58,327 nt of DNA from CAZVCJ01 sp964625745 (lineage in GTDB: Bacteria; Chloroflexota; Anaerolineae; VGOG01), in the NCBI GenBank assembly GCA_964625745.1, contig CAZVCJ010000007.1, positions 1 through 58,327 on the forward strand, in the 5' to 3' direction. Every line of letters begins with the position of its first letter. Position 1 is the first letter of the stretch. Below the pieces are notes generated by a model. It had not been told where the DNA came from, ran no database searches, and saw only the letters and a list, made by a program, of their open reading frames with translations. This document shows, piece by piece, positions 49,114-57,973 of this stretch. The translations under genes were made by a program, and so were the position numbers.

Positions 49114-49977
49114 GTGGCTGAGAACGTCGAGGAATTGCTAACCCGATTTGAAGAGCATTTGGCGCGGTCGGCTCTGGCATCAACGACCATCGTGAACTAC
49201 CTGGCCGACCTGAGAACCTTTGCCCGTTGGCACGCTGGTGTCAAGAGGCCGTCGTCCCTGTTGGAGTTGACGCCCGATGACATCCGGGAATATCGCCGCC
49301 ACATGAAGATCAACGAGGGGTGGACCCCTGCCACGATCAATCGGCGCCTGCAAGCTGTTCGCAAATTCTACAGCTTTGCCATGGGGACTGGTCTGACGGA
49401 GAGCAACCCCGCATCCGAGGTGCAGTTGATTCCCAGACCTGAGCCAAACCCACCTCGCGCCCTGGCTCCTGAGGAGGTCGCCAGCCTCTTTCAGGCGATA
49501 CAAGAAGGGCGGCCCAGCCTGGTCAAGCGCGACCACGCTATTGTCCAGTTGTTGCTTCAAACGGGGATCAAGCTGGGAGAGTTGACCGGATTGCGCTTGT
49601 CCGATGTCCAACTGCGGGGCAATGGAGAGGGTTCGTTGCTGGTGGGAGAGGGCGATGGCAATAACTGCCGCCAGGTCCCCCTCAATTCCCTGGCCCGTGC
49701 CGCCTTGCAGGACTATCTACGGGTCCGGTCTGCTTCGGACGGTACCGACAACCTCTTTCTGAGTCAGGGAGGTGGTTGTATTTCCAGGCGCACCGTCCAG
49801 CGGTTGGTGAATGTGTACGCCAAGGCCGCTGGGCTGGAAGATGTATCGGCCCACGTGTTGCGGCATACTTTTGCGGTATCCACGTTGCAGGACACAGAGG
49901 ACCTTTCACTCGTGGCGCGCTTGTTGGGCCACCGTTGTTTGGAGACTACCGCCAAATATCTAATATCCAATATCTAA
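49114..49977 (+). CDS. Xer-like tyrosine recombinase with altered catalytic Arg
   Basis: This 287-residue protein has an N-terminal SAM-like core-binding domain and a C-terminal catalytic domain. HVLRHTFAVSTLQ supplies His and the second Arg, LLGHRCLETTAKY supplies the last His and the Tyr nucleophile. The first catalytic Arg, expected in TGLR-(x)-xEL, is Lys here (TGIKLGELTGLRL). The last residues after the Tyr (LISNI) are encoded by a simple repeat (TATCTAATATCCAATATC), so the native C-terminal tail is lost. It could be an inactive or divergent XerC/D or an integrase remnant. GTG start after a weak GAGG. Confidence 0.85.
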   Translation: MAENVEELLTRFEEHLARSALASTTIVNYLADLRTFARWHAGVKRPSSLLELTPDDIREYRRHMKINEGWTPATINRRLQAVRKFYSFAMGTGLTESNPASEVQLIPRPEPNPPRALAPEEVASLFQAIQEGRPSLVKRDHAIVQLLLQTGIKLGELTGLRLSDVQLRGNGEGSLLVGEGDGNNCRQVPLNSLARAALQDYLRVRSASDGTDNLFLSQGGGCISRRTVQRLVNVYAKAAGLEDVSAHVLRHTFAVSTLQDTEDLSLVARLLGHRCLETTAKYLISNI

Positions 49978-49993
49978 TGTCCAACATCCAATC
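49955..49993. repeat. ATCTAATATCCA word repeat
   Basis: AATATCTAATATCCAATATC-TAATGTCCAACATCCAATC runs across the recombinase stop codon into the rpoC ribosome site region. Confidence 0.7.
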
Positions 49994-50005
49994 AGGAGGG
50001 AGAAC

Positions 50006-53000
50006 TTGGAGGTAAAAGATTTTGCTGCCTTGCGCATTAGCCTGGCTTCGCCGGATGAGATACGTTCCTGGTCCTATGGCGAGGTGACCAAGCCAGAAAC
50101 CATCAACTACCGTCGGCTGAGACCCGAGAAGGACGGCCTCTTCTGTGAGGCCATCTTCGGGCCTCAAAGAGATTGGCAGTGCTATTGCGGCAAGTACAAA
50201 AACGTGCGCTACAAGGGCATAATCTGTGACAAGTGCGGTGTGGAAGTGACTCGCTCCTCGGTCCGGCGGGAGCGCATGGGACACATCGAACTGGCGGCCC
50301 CGGTGGCCCACGTCTGGTATACGCGGCGCGTGCCCAGTTACCTGGGGATGTTGCTGGACATCTCGCGGCGATACCTGGATCGCGTCCTCTACTTTGCCCA
50401 GTACATCATCACCGGGATAGATGAGGAAGCGCGGCAAAAAGCCCTGCATCGCCTCGAAGAGGAATTGGTCCTGGGACAAGCTAACCTGAAGAAGGAGACT
50501 CAGGAGCGAATTGATGAGCTAGAGCGGGAAGTGGCTGGGAAAATCGGGGAGCTGGAGGAGGGCCGGCAGGCCACTCATCAGCGCCTGGAGGAGAAGTTGG
50601 CCACAGCCACCGAAGGGATCATGAAAGAGGCCCAAGCCTTGCAAACGAAGGTGGAAGGTCGCCAGGGTAAGAAAGTGCGGGCTCCTTTGATCTTCTCGCC
50701 CACAGAGGAGACCATCGTCGAGAGCGGCGAGGTGGTGGGTTTGGAGAATTTGGTTCTTTTGAATAGGGCCGTGCAAGAGGAGTTAAGCAGGATCGAGGGC
50801 CAGATCAGAGTCGAACAGGATCAGAATGTAACTGCGGTGGAAGCTGATATCGAGATCCTGCGCCACGGTTTGGAAGATGAGATCCAGAGACTGCGGGCGG
50901 AGTTAGCTCCGGAGATAGAGGCTCTGAAGCAAAAGGCCGATGCTGACCGCGACGAGCTAATGGGTCTGTCGCAGATGGAATTGCTGGAAGAGGCTCGCCA
51001 CCGGGAGCTGAAGGCTAAATGGGGTCAGGTCTTTAAGGCTGGCATGGGGGCTGAGGCCTTCTATGAGATCCTGCAGGCGATGGATTTGGACGTATTGGCC
51101 AAGGAGTTGTGGGCCGAGGTTCGTTCCACCCGCTCAAAGCAGCGCCGCAAGAAGGCAGTCAAGAGGTTGCAGGTGGTGGAGGCTCTGCGAAAATCGGGCA
51201 ACCGGCCCGAGTGGATGATCTTGACTGTGCTGCCCGTCATTCCACCCGAGCTTAGGCCCATGGTCCAGTTGGATGGAGGCCGCTTCGCTACCAGTGATCT
51301 GAACGATCTCTATCGGCGAGTGATCAACCGCAATAACCGCCTCAAGCGTCTTTTGGAACTAGGCGCGCCTGACGTCATTGTGCGCAACGAGAAGCGCATG
51401 CTCCAGGAAGCGGTTGATTCCCTCATTGACAACAGCTACCGAGGCAAGGCCATGTCTCGACGTGGCCAACGGGAACTGAAATCCCTCTCGGACATGCTCA
51501 AGGGCAAGAAAGGGCGCTTCCGCCGCAACCTCCTGGGCAAGCGCGTGGACTATTCGGGTCGTTCGGTGATCGTCACCGGCCCGGAGCTGAAGCTACACCA
51601 GTGCGGTTTGCCCAGAAGTATGGCTCTGGAGCTCTATCGGCCCTTTGTGATCGGCAAGCTAGTAAAATACAACTATGCCAATAACGTCAAGGGAGCCAGA
51701 CGGCTCATTGAGCGGGAGCACCCTGAGATCTGGGAGATCCTGGAAGAGGTGGTCAAGGAGCAACCGGTGTTGCTCAACCGCGCCCCTACCCTGCACCGCT
51801 TGGGCGTCCTGGCCTTCCAGCCTGTCCTGGTGAATGGCAACGCCATCCAGGTACATCCCCTGGTCTGTGCCGCCTTTAATGCTGACTTCGATGGCGACCA
51901 GATGGCCGTGCACGTGCCGCTATCCAAGGGTGCCGTGGAAGAGACGCTAAAGCTCATGCTATCCACGCAGAATTTGCTCAAGCCAGCCAGTGGTGAGCCC
52001 ATTGTAAGTCCCACCAAGGACATGGTTATGGGGTGCTATTATCTCACCATAGAAGAGGACGGCTGCCGGGGCGAGGGCAAAGTCTTCATTGACCTTGATG
52101 AGGTCTCCCTGGCCTACGAGCTGGGCAAGGTTAATCTGCACGCCAAGATCAAGGTTATGCACGTGCGAGAGCGACGCACAGTCAGAAAGCGCCCTGTCGA
52201 GACTACGGTCGGGCGGGCCATCTTCAACCTGATCTTGCCCGATGAACTGCGTTTCGTGAACGAGGTTTTAGACAAGGGGCAGCTTAAGGATCTGGTGGCC
52301 AAATGCCATAAACAGCTCGGCCTGGAGGCGACCAGCGAGCTGGTGGACAAGATCAAAGCCATCGGCTTTAAGTATGCCACCCGGTCAGGCGTAACTATCG
52401 CTGTCTCTGACCTGACCGTGCCCAAAGCCAAACACACGATTCTGGCGCAGGTCTCTGAGCAAGTCAGAGAGGTGGAGCGACAGTACAGACGGGGGCTCTT
52501 GACCGAGGACGAGCAGTATACTAAGACGATCGAGCTCTGGACCAGGGCCACTGATGACGTGACCGAGGCTGTGGCCGAGTCACTTGATCCCCATGGCCCT
52601 ATTCAGATGATGGCCCAGTCAGGTGCCACGAAGGGGGGCTTCCAGCCCATTCGGCAGCTCGCGGGCATGCGTGGTTTGATGGCCGACCCGGCGGGACGGA
52701 TCATCGCCATGCCCATCCTTTCCAACTTCCGAGAGGGCCTGTCAACATTGGAATACTTCATCTCCACCCATGGGGCGCGCAAGGGCCTGGCCGATACCGC
52801 CCTGCGCACTGCCGACGCTGGCTACCTCACCCGGCGGCTGGTGGACGCGGCTCAGGACGCGATCATCAATGCCGTGGACTGTGGTACCAAGGGAGGGATC
52901 TGGATCAAGAAAGCGGACGATGTGGGCGGCCAGGCTTTGGGGAAGCGAATCCTGGGCCGAGTCGCAGCGGGGACAATTGCTGACCCTGAGACTGGTGAGA

Positions 53001-54310
53001 TCATAGTCTCCGCCGGCGATATGATTGAGGAAGAAGAGGCGGAGACCATCGAGGCGGCTGGCATTGAGGAGGTCTATATCCGTTCGCCTATGACCTGCCA
53101 GCTCAGGTACGGCCTCTGCGCCAAGTGCTACGGGCGGGACCTGGGCCGCGGGAAGATGGTTGAAGTAGGGACCGCAGTGGGCATCGTGGCCGCTCAATCC
53201 ATCGGTGAGCCGGGCACACAGCTTACCCTGCGCACTTTCCACACCGGTGGGGTGGTCTCAGGGGGAGACATCACCCACGGCTTGCCGCGAGTGGAGGAGC
53301 TTTTTGAGGCTCGCAAGAATCCCAAAGGCGAGGCTCTCATGACCGACATTGATGGGATGGTAGAGATCCGACGCGAGGAGGGGATACGCTACATCAAGGT
53401 CGTCAGTAGTGAGCTTTTCCGCGACGAGTACGACATCAAGCATGGCTGGAAGATCCTGGTCGAGGACGGCGACGAGATAGCCGATGGGGAGCCTATCGCC
53501 AGCCGGGGCGAGAAGAAGCAAGTTGTTAAGAAGGGCGGACGGGTCTTGCGGGAGGATCGCCAAATCACCGTAGTCTACGAGAGGCGAGAAGAGCAAGAAT
53601 ACGAAGTGCCCTCAGCGGCGCGACTGACCGTGAGCGAAAGCGAATGGGTGAAGGCCGGTCAGCAGTTGATAGAGGGATCCAAGAACACCCATCGCATTCT
53701 GCGTATCCTGGGACGGGAGGCTACCCAGCTCTACCTGCTCTCGGAGATTCAGAAGGTCTACAGTTCTCAAGGGGTGGACATCAACGATAAGCACTTCGAG
53801 GTGATCATTAGCAAGATGCTGAACAAGGTGCAGGTAACCTCCTCGGGCAATACCGAGCTCCTGCCGGGGGAAGTTGTAAACCGCTCGACCTTCGCCGAGG
53901 GCAACGCTAAGGTGACAGCCGAAGGCGGCCGCCAGGCTACGGCTCAACCACTCCTGTTGGGTATCAGTAAAGCTGCCCTCAATACCGACAGCTTCCTTTC
54001 GGCAGCTTCCTTTCAGCATACCATCAGAGTTCTGGCTGGTGCGGCCATCGAGGGCCGGTATGACCATCTCTATGGCCTGAAGGAGAACGTCATCATCGGC
54101 AAGCTGATCCCGGCGGGAACTGGTTTTCGGGGCCGGCCCGGTCATGAGGGCGAACTCCCTTCAGATACCTTCGGGGATGTGGAATTCGCCTTCTTCAGAG
54201 AGAACGCCGCTGGGGAACTGGCCGCCGTCTTGGAAGAAGAAGAGGCTACCGAGGAAGTGACTATCCCGCAAATTGAGAAAGCCAGGTTGTCTCTGGCTGC
54301 CAGCTCGTAA
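50006..54310 (+). CDS. rpoC: DNA-directed RNA polymerase subunit beta'
   Basis: The largest RNA polymerase subunit, 1434 residues, TTG start at 50006 with AGGAGGG 6 nt upstream. It has the N-terminal zinc site CYCGKYKNVRYKGIICDKCG, the clamp/rudder region RFRRNLLGKRVDYSGRSVIV, the catalytic metal motif NADFDGDQMAVHVPLS (about residues 628-643), the bridge helix/trigger loop region ARKGLADTALRTADAGYLTR, and the second zinc site CQLRYGLCAKCYG. A coiled-coil-rich stretch of about 180 residues (roughly 150-330) is inserted between the N-terminal zinc region and the clamp. rpoB is not upstream; the preceding gene is a recombinase. Confidence 0.98.
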   Translation: MEVKDFAALRISLASPDEIRSWSYGEVTKPETINYRRLRPEKDGLFCEAIFGPQRDWQCYCGKYKNVRYKGIICDKCGVEVTRSSVRRERMGHIELAAPVAHVWYTRRVPSYLGMLLDISRRYLDRVLYFAQYIITGIDEEARQKALHRLEEELVLGQANLKKETQERIDELEREVAGKIGELEEGRQATHQRLEEKLATATEGIMKEAQALQTKVEGRQGKKVRAPLIFSPTEETIVESGEVVGLENLVLLNRAVQEELSRIEGQIRVEQDQNVTAVEADIEILRHGLEDEIQRLRAELAPEIEALKQKADADRDELMGLSQMELLEEARHRELKAKWGQVFKAGMGAEAFYEILQAMDLDVLAKELWAEVRSTRSKQRRKKAVKRLQVVEALRKSGNRPEWMILTVLPVIPPELRPMVQLDGGRFATSDLNDLYRRVINRNNRLKRLLELGAPDVIVRNEKRMLQEAVDSLIDNSYRGKAMSRRGQRELKSLSDMLKGKKGRFRRNLLGKRVDYSGRSVIVTGPELKLHQCGLPRSMALELYRPFVIGKLVKYNYANNVKGARRLIEREHPEIWEILEEVVKEQPVLLNRAPTLHRLGVLAFQPVLVNGNAIQVHPLVCAAFNADFDGDQMAVHVPLSKGAVEETLKLMLSTQNLLKPASGEPIVSPTKDMVMGCYYLTIEEDGCRGEGKVFIDLDEVSLAYELGKVNLHAKIKVMHVRERRTVRKRPVETTVGRAIFNLILPDELRFVNEVLDKGQLKDLVAKCHKQLGLEATSELVDKIKAIGFKYATRSGVTIAVSDLTVPKAKHTILAQVSEQVREVERQYRRGLLTEDEQYTKTIELWTRATDDVTEAVAESLDPHGPIQMMAQSGATKGGFQPIRQLAGMRGLMADPAGRIIAMPILSNFREGLSTLEYFISTHGARKGLADTALRTADAGYLTRRLVDAAQDAIINAVDCGTKGGIWIKKADDVGGQALGKRILGRVAAGTIADPETGEIIVSAGDMIEEEEAETIEAAGIEEVYIRSPMTCQLRYGLCAKCYGRDLGRGKMVEVGTAVGIVAAQSIGEPGTQLTLRTFHTGGVVSGGDITHGLPRVEELFEARKNPKGEALMTDIDGMVEIRREEGIRYIKVVSSELFRDEYDIKHGWKILVEDGDEIADGEPIASRGEKKQVVKKGGRVLREDRQITVVYERREEQEYEVPSAARLTVSESEWVKAGQQLIEGSKNTHRILRILGREATQLYLLSEIQKVYSSQGVDINDKHFEVIISKMLNKVQVTSSGNTELLPGEVVNRSTFAEGNAKVTAEGGRQATAQPLLLGISKAALNTDSFLSAASFQHTIRVLAGAAIEGRYDHLYGLKENVIIGKLIPAGTGFRGRPGHEGELPSDTFGDVEFAFFRENAAGELAAVLEEEEATEEVTIPQIEKARLSLAASS

Positions 54311-54333
54311 GATAAAAGGGCTACCATTGAGGA

Positions 54334-54374
54334 GGGCGGCGATCGGGTCTTATTCGGTCGCCGCCCTTTTGTTT
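54334..54374 (+). terminator. Rho-independent terminator after rpoC
   Basis: GGGCGGCGA...TCGCCGCCC-TTTTGTTT, a 9-bp GC stem with a T-rich tail. Confidence 0.9.
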
Positions 54375-54469
54375 GGGACAACGGACTGGTAAGATTCACT
54401 GCTTCGATGTTCTAAACCCGCAGCAACCCCAGCAGACAATAGCACCCACAGATCTCAGGCTCCTTTTGT

Positions 54470-54498
54470 TTGACAAAAGCCTGGAAATAGCATATAGT
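54470..54498 (+). promoter_or_regulatory. Promoter of zinc-ribbon cold-shock gene (and pyk)
   Basis: TTGACA, a 17-bp spacer, then TATAGT; start near 54505, leader about 54 nt. Confidence 0.78.
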
Positions 54499-54558
54499 AA
54501 GGGCACGGTCTATCCTGCCAGAAGGTCAAATCCTGGTTTGACAAGTTAAGGAGGCGAA

Positions 54559-54915
54559 ATGCAGTTTACAGACAAAATGCTCACTTGCGAACAGTGTGGG
54601 TCTCAATTCGTGTTCACCGTCACCGAGCAGCGGGGAATGGCCGAACGCGGCGCCGAGTTGTTCGAGCCTAAGTTCTGTCCTCGCTGCCGCGCTGCTGAGG
54701 AGCCTGGAGTTAAGCTCATTGGGCAGGTGAAATGGTTCGACGCCATCAAGGGCTGGGGCTTTATTACCAAGGCCAGCGGTGAAGACATCTTCGTTCACCA
54801 CACCAGCATCGAGGGCCACGGCACCCTGCAAGACGGGCAGAAAGTGGAGTTCCTGGTCGAGCAAACCCCCAAAGGGCCCGCAGCAGTCGAGGTGGTCCCT
54901 CTGCCGACAGAGTAA
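54559..54915 (+). CDS. Zinc-ribbon domain fused to cold-shock domain
   Basis: This 118-residue protein has an N-terminal zinc ribbon (CEQCGSQFVFTVTEQ...FCPRCRA) and a C-terminal cold-shock domain (GQVKWFDAIKGWGFITKASG, DIFVHHTSIEG). The RNP1 Phe/Tyr pattern is KGWGFI, a functional variant. It likely binds single-stranded RNA or DNA, perhaps on ribosomes. AAGGAGG precedes the ATG. It is followed after 26 bp by pyruvate kinase, with a repeat in the gap. Confidence 0.9.
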   Translation: MQFTDKMLTCEQCGSQFVFTVTEQRGMAERGAELFEPKFCPRCRAAEEPGVKLIGQVKWFDAIKGWGFITKASGEDIFVHHTSIEGHGTLQDGQKVEFLVEQTPKGPAAVEVVPLPTE

Positions 54916-54917
54916 GA

Positions 54918-54943
54918 ACACGGATCAGCAGGATTAAACGGAT
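54918..54943. repeat. GGATCAGCAGGATT repeat containing the pyk start codon
   Basis: CACGGATCAGCAGGATTAAA-CGGAT is one arm of the family at 9607-9670. The pyk ATG is the last ATG of the arm, and CAGGA inside the repeat serves as its ribosome site. Confidence 0.7.
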
Positions 54944-56590
54944 GTTGCGCACCAAGATCGTTTGCACCATCGGGCCGGCTAGCCGTGCTCCTGAAATGCT
55001 GCGGGAACTGATACTGGCTGGCATGGACGTGGCTCGCCTGAATTTCTCCCACGGCAGCCAATCCTACCACGGCGAGAACATCGAGCGCATCCGTGCTGTC
55101 GCCGCCGAGGTGGGAAAACCCATAGCCATCCTGACCGACCTGCAGGGGCCCAAGTTGCGGGTTGGAGAGATGGAAGGTGAGGGGGTGCTTTTGGTTTCCG
55201 GAGAGAAGGTAATCCTGACCACGCGGCCCATCGTGGGCCACGTCGGCGAGGTGCCCGTCCAGTACGCCGAGCTTCCCCGAGACGTGGAAGCCGGCGACCG
55301 CATCCTCATTGACGACGGACTGCTGGAACTGGAGGTGCTCTCCACCGGGGAGCTGGACATCACCTGTCGGGTGATCACCGGCGGCTTGCTCCAGACCAAC
55401 AAGGGGATGAACTTGCCCCGCGCCTCTCACGCCATTCCTGCCATCACCGATAAGGACCGTCGAGACTTGCGCTTCGTGTTGGAGCAGCAGGTGGACTGGG
55501 TTGCCCTCTCCTTTGTGCGCAACCCAGGCGAGGTACAGGAGCTGCAGGAGATGATCCGGAAGCAAAGTCCGGCAAGGACTTCGGCGAGCTCAGTCGAGCC
55601 GTCTCTGACCGCCTCCGACTCCCCTGTGCCTGTGGTGGCCAAAATCGAAAAGCCGGAGGCTGTGGACAACATTGATGGGATCATCGAGGTGGCGGACGCG
55701 ATCATGGTGGCCCGCGGCGACCTGGGGGTCGAGACCCCGCCGGAGGCTGTGCCCATCGTGCAGAAGATGATCATCGCCAAATGCAACGCCGTGGGCAAGC
55801 CGGTGATTACCGCCACCCAGATGTTGGATTCAATGATGCGTAACCCGCGGCCGACCAGGGCTGAGGCCAGCGACGTGGCCAATGCCATCCTGGACGGCAC
55901 CGATGCCATCATGCTCTCTGGCGAGACGGCGGTGGGTAAGTATCCTCTTGAATCCGTGCAGACGATGGTCAGGATCGCCAGAGAGGCTGAGCGAGGTGGG
56001 TTGGCAGGTGTAGCCAGGCCCCGCCCGCCCCGTGGCCCTTCGACACGCTCAGGACACGGCCCGGTGATCTCCATTGCCGACGCCGTCAGCCACGCCACCT
56101 GNNNNNNNNNNNNNNNNNNNNNNNNNNNNNNNNNNNNNNNNNNNNNNNNNNNNNNNNNNNNNNNNNNNNNNNNNNNNNNNNNNNNNNNNNNNNNNNNNNN
56201 NGCTCAGGACACGGCCCGGTGATCTCCATTGCCGACGCCGTCAGCCACGCCACCTGCGAGACGGCCAGTGATCTGGAAGCGGCGGCAATCATCACCCCCA
56301 CCATCTCAGGTCACACCGCCCGGGTCATCTCCAGATATCGCCCTCGCTGCCCCATAATCGCCGTTACGCCTAGCCCTGTGGTTCAGCGTCAGTTGGCCCT
56401 CTATTGGGGGGTTCGCCCACTGCTCTCCAGGCGCACCGACAGCACCGATGAAACGATCTCTGGTGCGGTCCGGACGGCGCAAGAGCATGGATTGGTAAAA
56501 CACGGCGACGTGGTAGTCATCACTGCTGGAGCGGCGGGCAGCGGCCCCGGCACGACAGACATCATGAAGGTACAAGTCGTTCAGTCTTGA
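54942..56590 (+). CDS. pyk: Pyruvate kinase (interrupted only by an assembly gap)
   Basis: Pyruvate kinase makes pyruvate and ATP from phosphoenolpyruvate. The first part has KIVCTIGPASRAPEMLREL, GMDVARLNFSHG, the active-site VAKIEKPEAVDNIDGIIE, MVARGDLGVE, and ATQMLDSMMRNPRPTRAEAS. After the gap come the C-terminal domain pieces AAIITPTISGHTARVISRYR, then GVRPLL and VVVITAGAAGSGPGTT. Deleting 56102-56256 (100 N plus one 55-bp duplicate) restores one frame of 497 residues. Two dispersed repeats are in frame: ARTSASSVEPS (about 55577-55600) and PSTRSGHG (56036-56059). Confidence 0.95.
55577..55600. repeat. Dispersed CTTCGGCGAGCTCAGTCGA repeat in pyk
   Basis: GACTTCGGCGAGCTCAGTCGAGCC, in frame, encodes TSASSVEP between the B and A domains. 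Confidence 0.7.
56036..56059. repeat. Dispersed CCTTCGACACGCTCAGGACA repeat in pyk
   Basis: CCCTTCGACACGCTCAGGAC-ACGG, in frame, encodes PSTRSGHG just before the assembly gap. The repeat probably broke the assembly. Confidence 0.78.
56102..56201. other. Assembly gap (100 N) with identical 55-bp flanks
   Basis: Bases 56047-56101 are identical to 56202-56256 (55 bp, beginning GCTCAGGACACGGCCCGG). This is the pattern of two contigs ending in the same k-mer and joined by a default 100-N spacer; no sequence need be missing. Confidence 0.95.
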
Positions 56591-56661
56591 GCGAAGTAAG
56601 ATGCACGGCAAATCGCTGTGGTGACTCGAATCAACAGGCGGGGAGAAGGGAGACACTCTCT

Positions 56662-57879
56662 ATGGAGACCAAATCGAGTAAGCAAGCCTGGTTACGCATT
56701 CTGGCCGTCTTCGCCCATCCTGACGATGAGATCTTTTGCGCCGGGGGGACGCTGGCCCGTCACGCCGCGCAGGGCGCCGAGGTTATGGTCGTCTCCGCCA
56801 CCCAGGGGGAGGCGGGACAGATTCACGATGCTCGCCTGGCGACGCGCCGGACGCTTGGCCGTGTGCGCGCCCAAGAGCTGCAGCTTTCTTGCCAGCAGCT
56901 CGGCGTCCAGCACGCCATTTGTCTGGATTACGGCGATGGTGCGTTGCGGGACAACGACCCGCTGCCGTTGACAAAGCACCTGACGCAGATCATCCGCTCC
57001 TTCCGGCCAGATGTTGTCATCACCTTCGGTCCTGATGGAGCCTACGGCCATCCCGACCACGTCACCATCAGCGAACTGACCACCACGGCTTTCCATCTGG
57101 CAGGTGACGCCGAGCAGTTTCCCGAACAGCTCGAAGAGGGCCTGTCACTCCACACCCCTGGACGGCTCTATTACAGCTACTTCCCCCGCAGCCGGCGTTT
57201 GCTTGCGGAACAGCTCGTAAAATGGTTGGGGGAGATCGAGCAGGAGTTTCACGGCACGATTGATTTTGCGCACGCGCTCCTGCTCTTTGCCGAGGAAGCA
57301 GCAATGCTGGGCTATTCCAGCGACGATGTGGATGTCAAGTGGTTTCCCAAAGGTTTCTACATCGTTGAGCAGGGCGAGCCAGCCACGAAGCTCTATTTGG
57401 TTCTCTCCGGGCAGGCGGAGATCATCCAAGAGGATGCAGATGGGACTCTACATACGCGCGCGAAGGTCGGGTCGGGGCAGTTCTTTGGCGAAAAGGGGCT
57501 GGCATACCGCCGACCACGCGAAGCACATGTGGTGGCGAGCGAGGACGTCACCTGTATGATCCTCTCGCCCCATGCACCGACTACCTTTGAGGGGCGCGGC
57601 GCTGATGCCACGTTGACAGGGGATGCCGTCGAGGGCTTGCCCAACGAGGCAGCGGAGACGGGTGCGACCACCAAGATAGATGTCTCCGCATTTGTGGAAC
57701 ACAAAGTGGCCGCCCTGTCGGCCCATCGCACGCAGTTTCCACTGGAGCCGAACATGTTTCCCATGCCAATGCTGCGCGAAGTGTTCAGCGACGAATACTT
57801 CGTGAGGGCCCACCCACCGATTGAGATGGAAAGCAGTCTGATCTCAATGTCGGAGGTGCTGAGTCTTCGATACAGATAA
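56662..57879 (+). CDS. PIG-L deacetylase with embedded cyclic-nucleotide-binding domain
   Basis: This 405-residue protein has PIG-L metal motifs AHPDDE (18-23) and HPDH (130-133). Residues about 225-305 are a cNMP/CRP-type sensor (FYIVEQGEPATKLYLVLSGQ, GSGQFFGEKGLAYRRPREA). The PIG-L C-terminal part then resumes (TKIDVSAFVEHKVAALSAHR, DEYFVRAHPP). The sensor is inserted in the enzyme rather than added at an end. GEKGL replaces the usual GE-L of the phosphate-binding cassette, and no Arg-Ser/Thr pair typical of cAMP binding is obvious (RRPREAHV is nearest). It could couple deacetylation of a GlcNAc-type molecule to a nucleotide signal. The ATG at 56662 follows GAAGGGAG. Confidence 0.85.
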   Translation: METKSSKQAWLRILAVFAHPDDEIFCAGGTLARHAAQGAEVMVVSATQGEAGQIHDARLATRRTLGRVRAQELQLSCQQLGVQHAICLDYGDGALRDNDPLPLTKHLTQIIRSFRPDVVITFGPDGAYGHPDHVTISELTTTAFHLAGDAEQFPEQLEEGLSLHTPGRLYYSYFPRSRRLLAEQLVKWLGEIEQEFHGTIDFAHALLLFAEEAAMLGYSSDDVDVKWFPKGFYIVEQGEPATKLYLVLSGQAEIIQEDADGTLHTRAKVGSGQFFGEKGLAYRRPREAHVVASEDVTCMILSPHAPTTFEGRGADATLTGDAVEGLPNEAAETGATTKIDVSAFVEHKVAALSAHRTQFPLEPNMFPMPMLREVFSDEYFVRAHPPIEMESSLISMSEVLSLRYR

Positions 57880-57973
57880 CGCGATTGTCTCAATGGGGTC
57901 AGGACAGCAAGGGCCAATAGAACAACAAGCGCTGGTGCGGCCTGCCAGGCTGTCGTTCAGTAGCCAGTGAAAG

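Noticed and set aside
56102..56201. Frameshift or insertion in pyruvate kinase
   Set aside because: The break is a run of N with duplicated 55-bp ends; merging the ends restores the frame.
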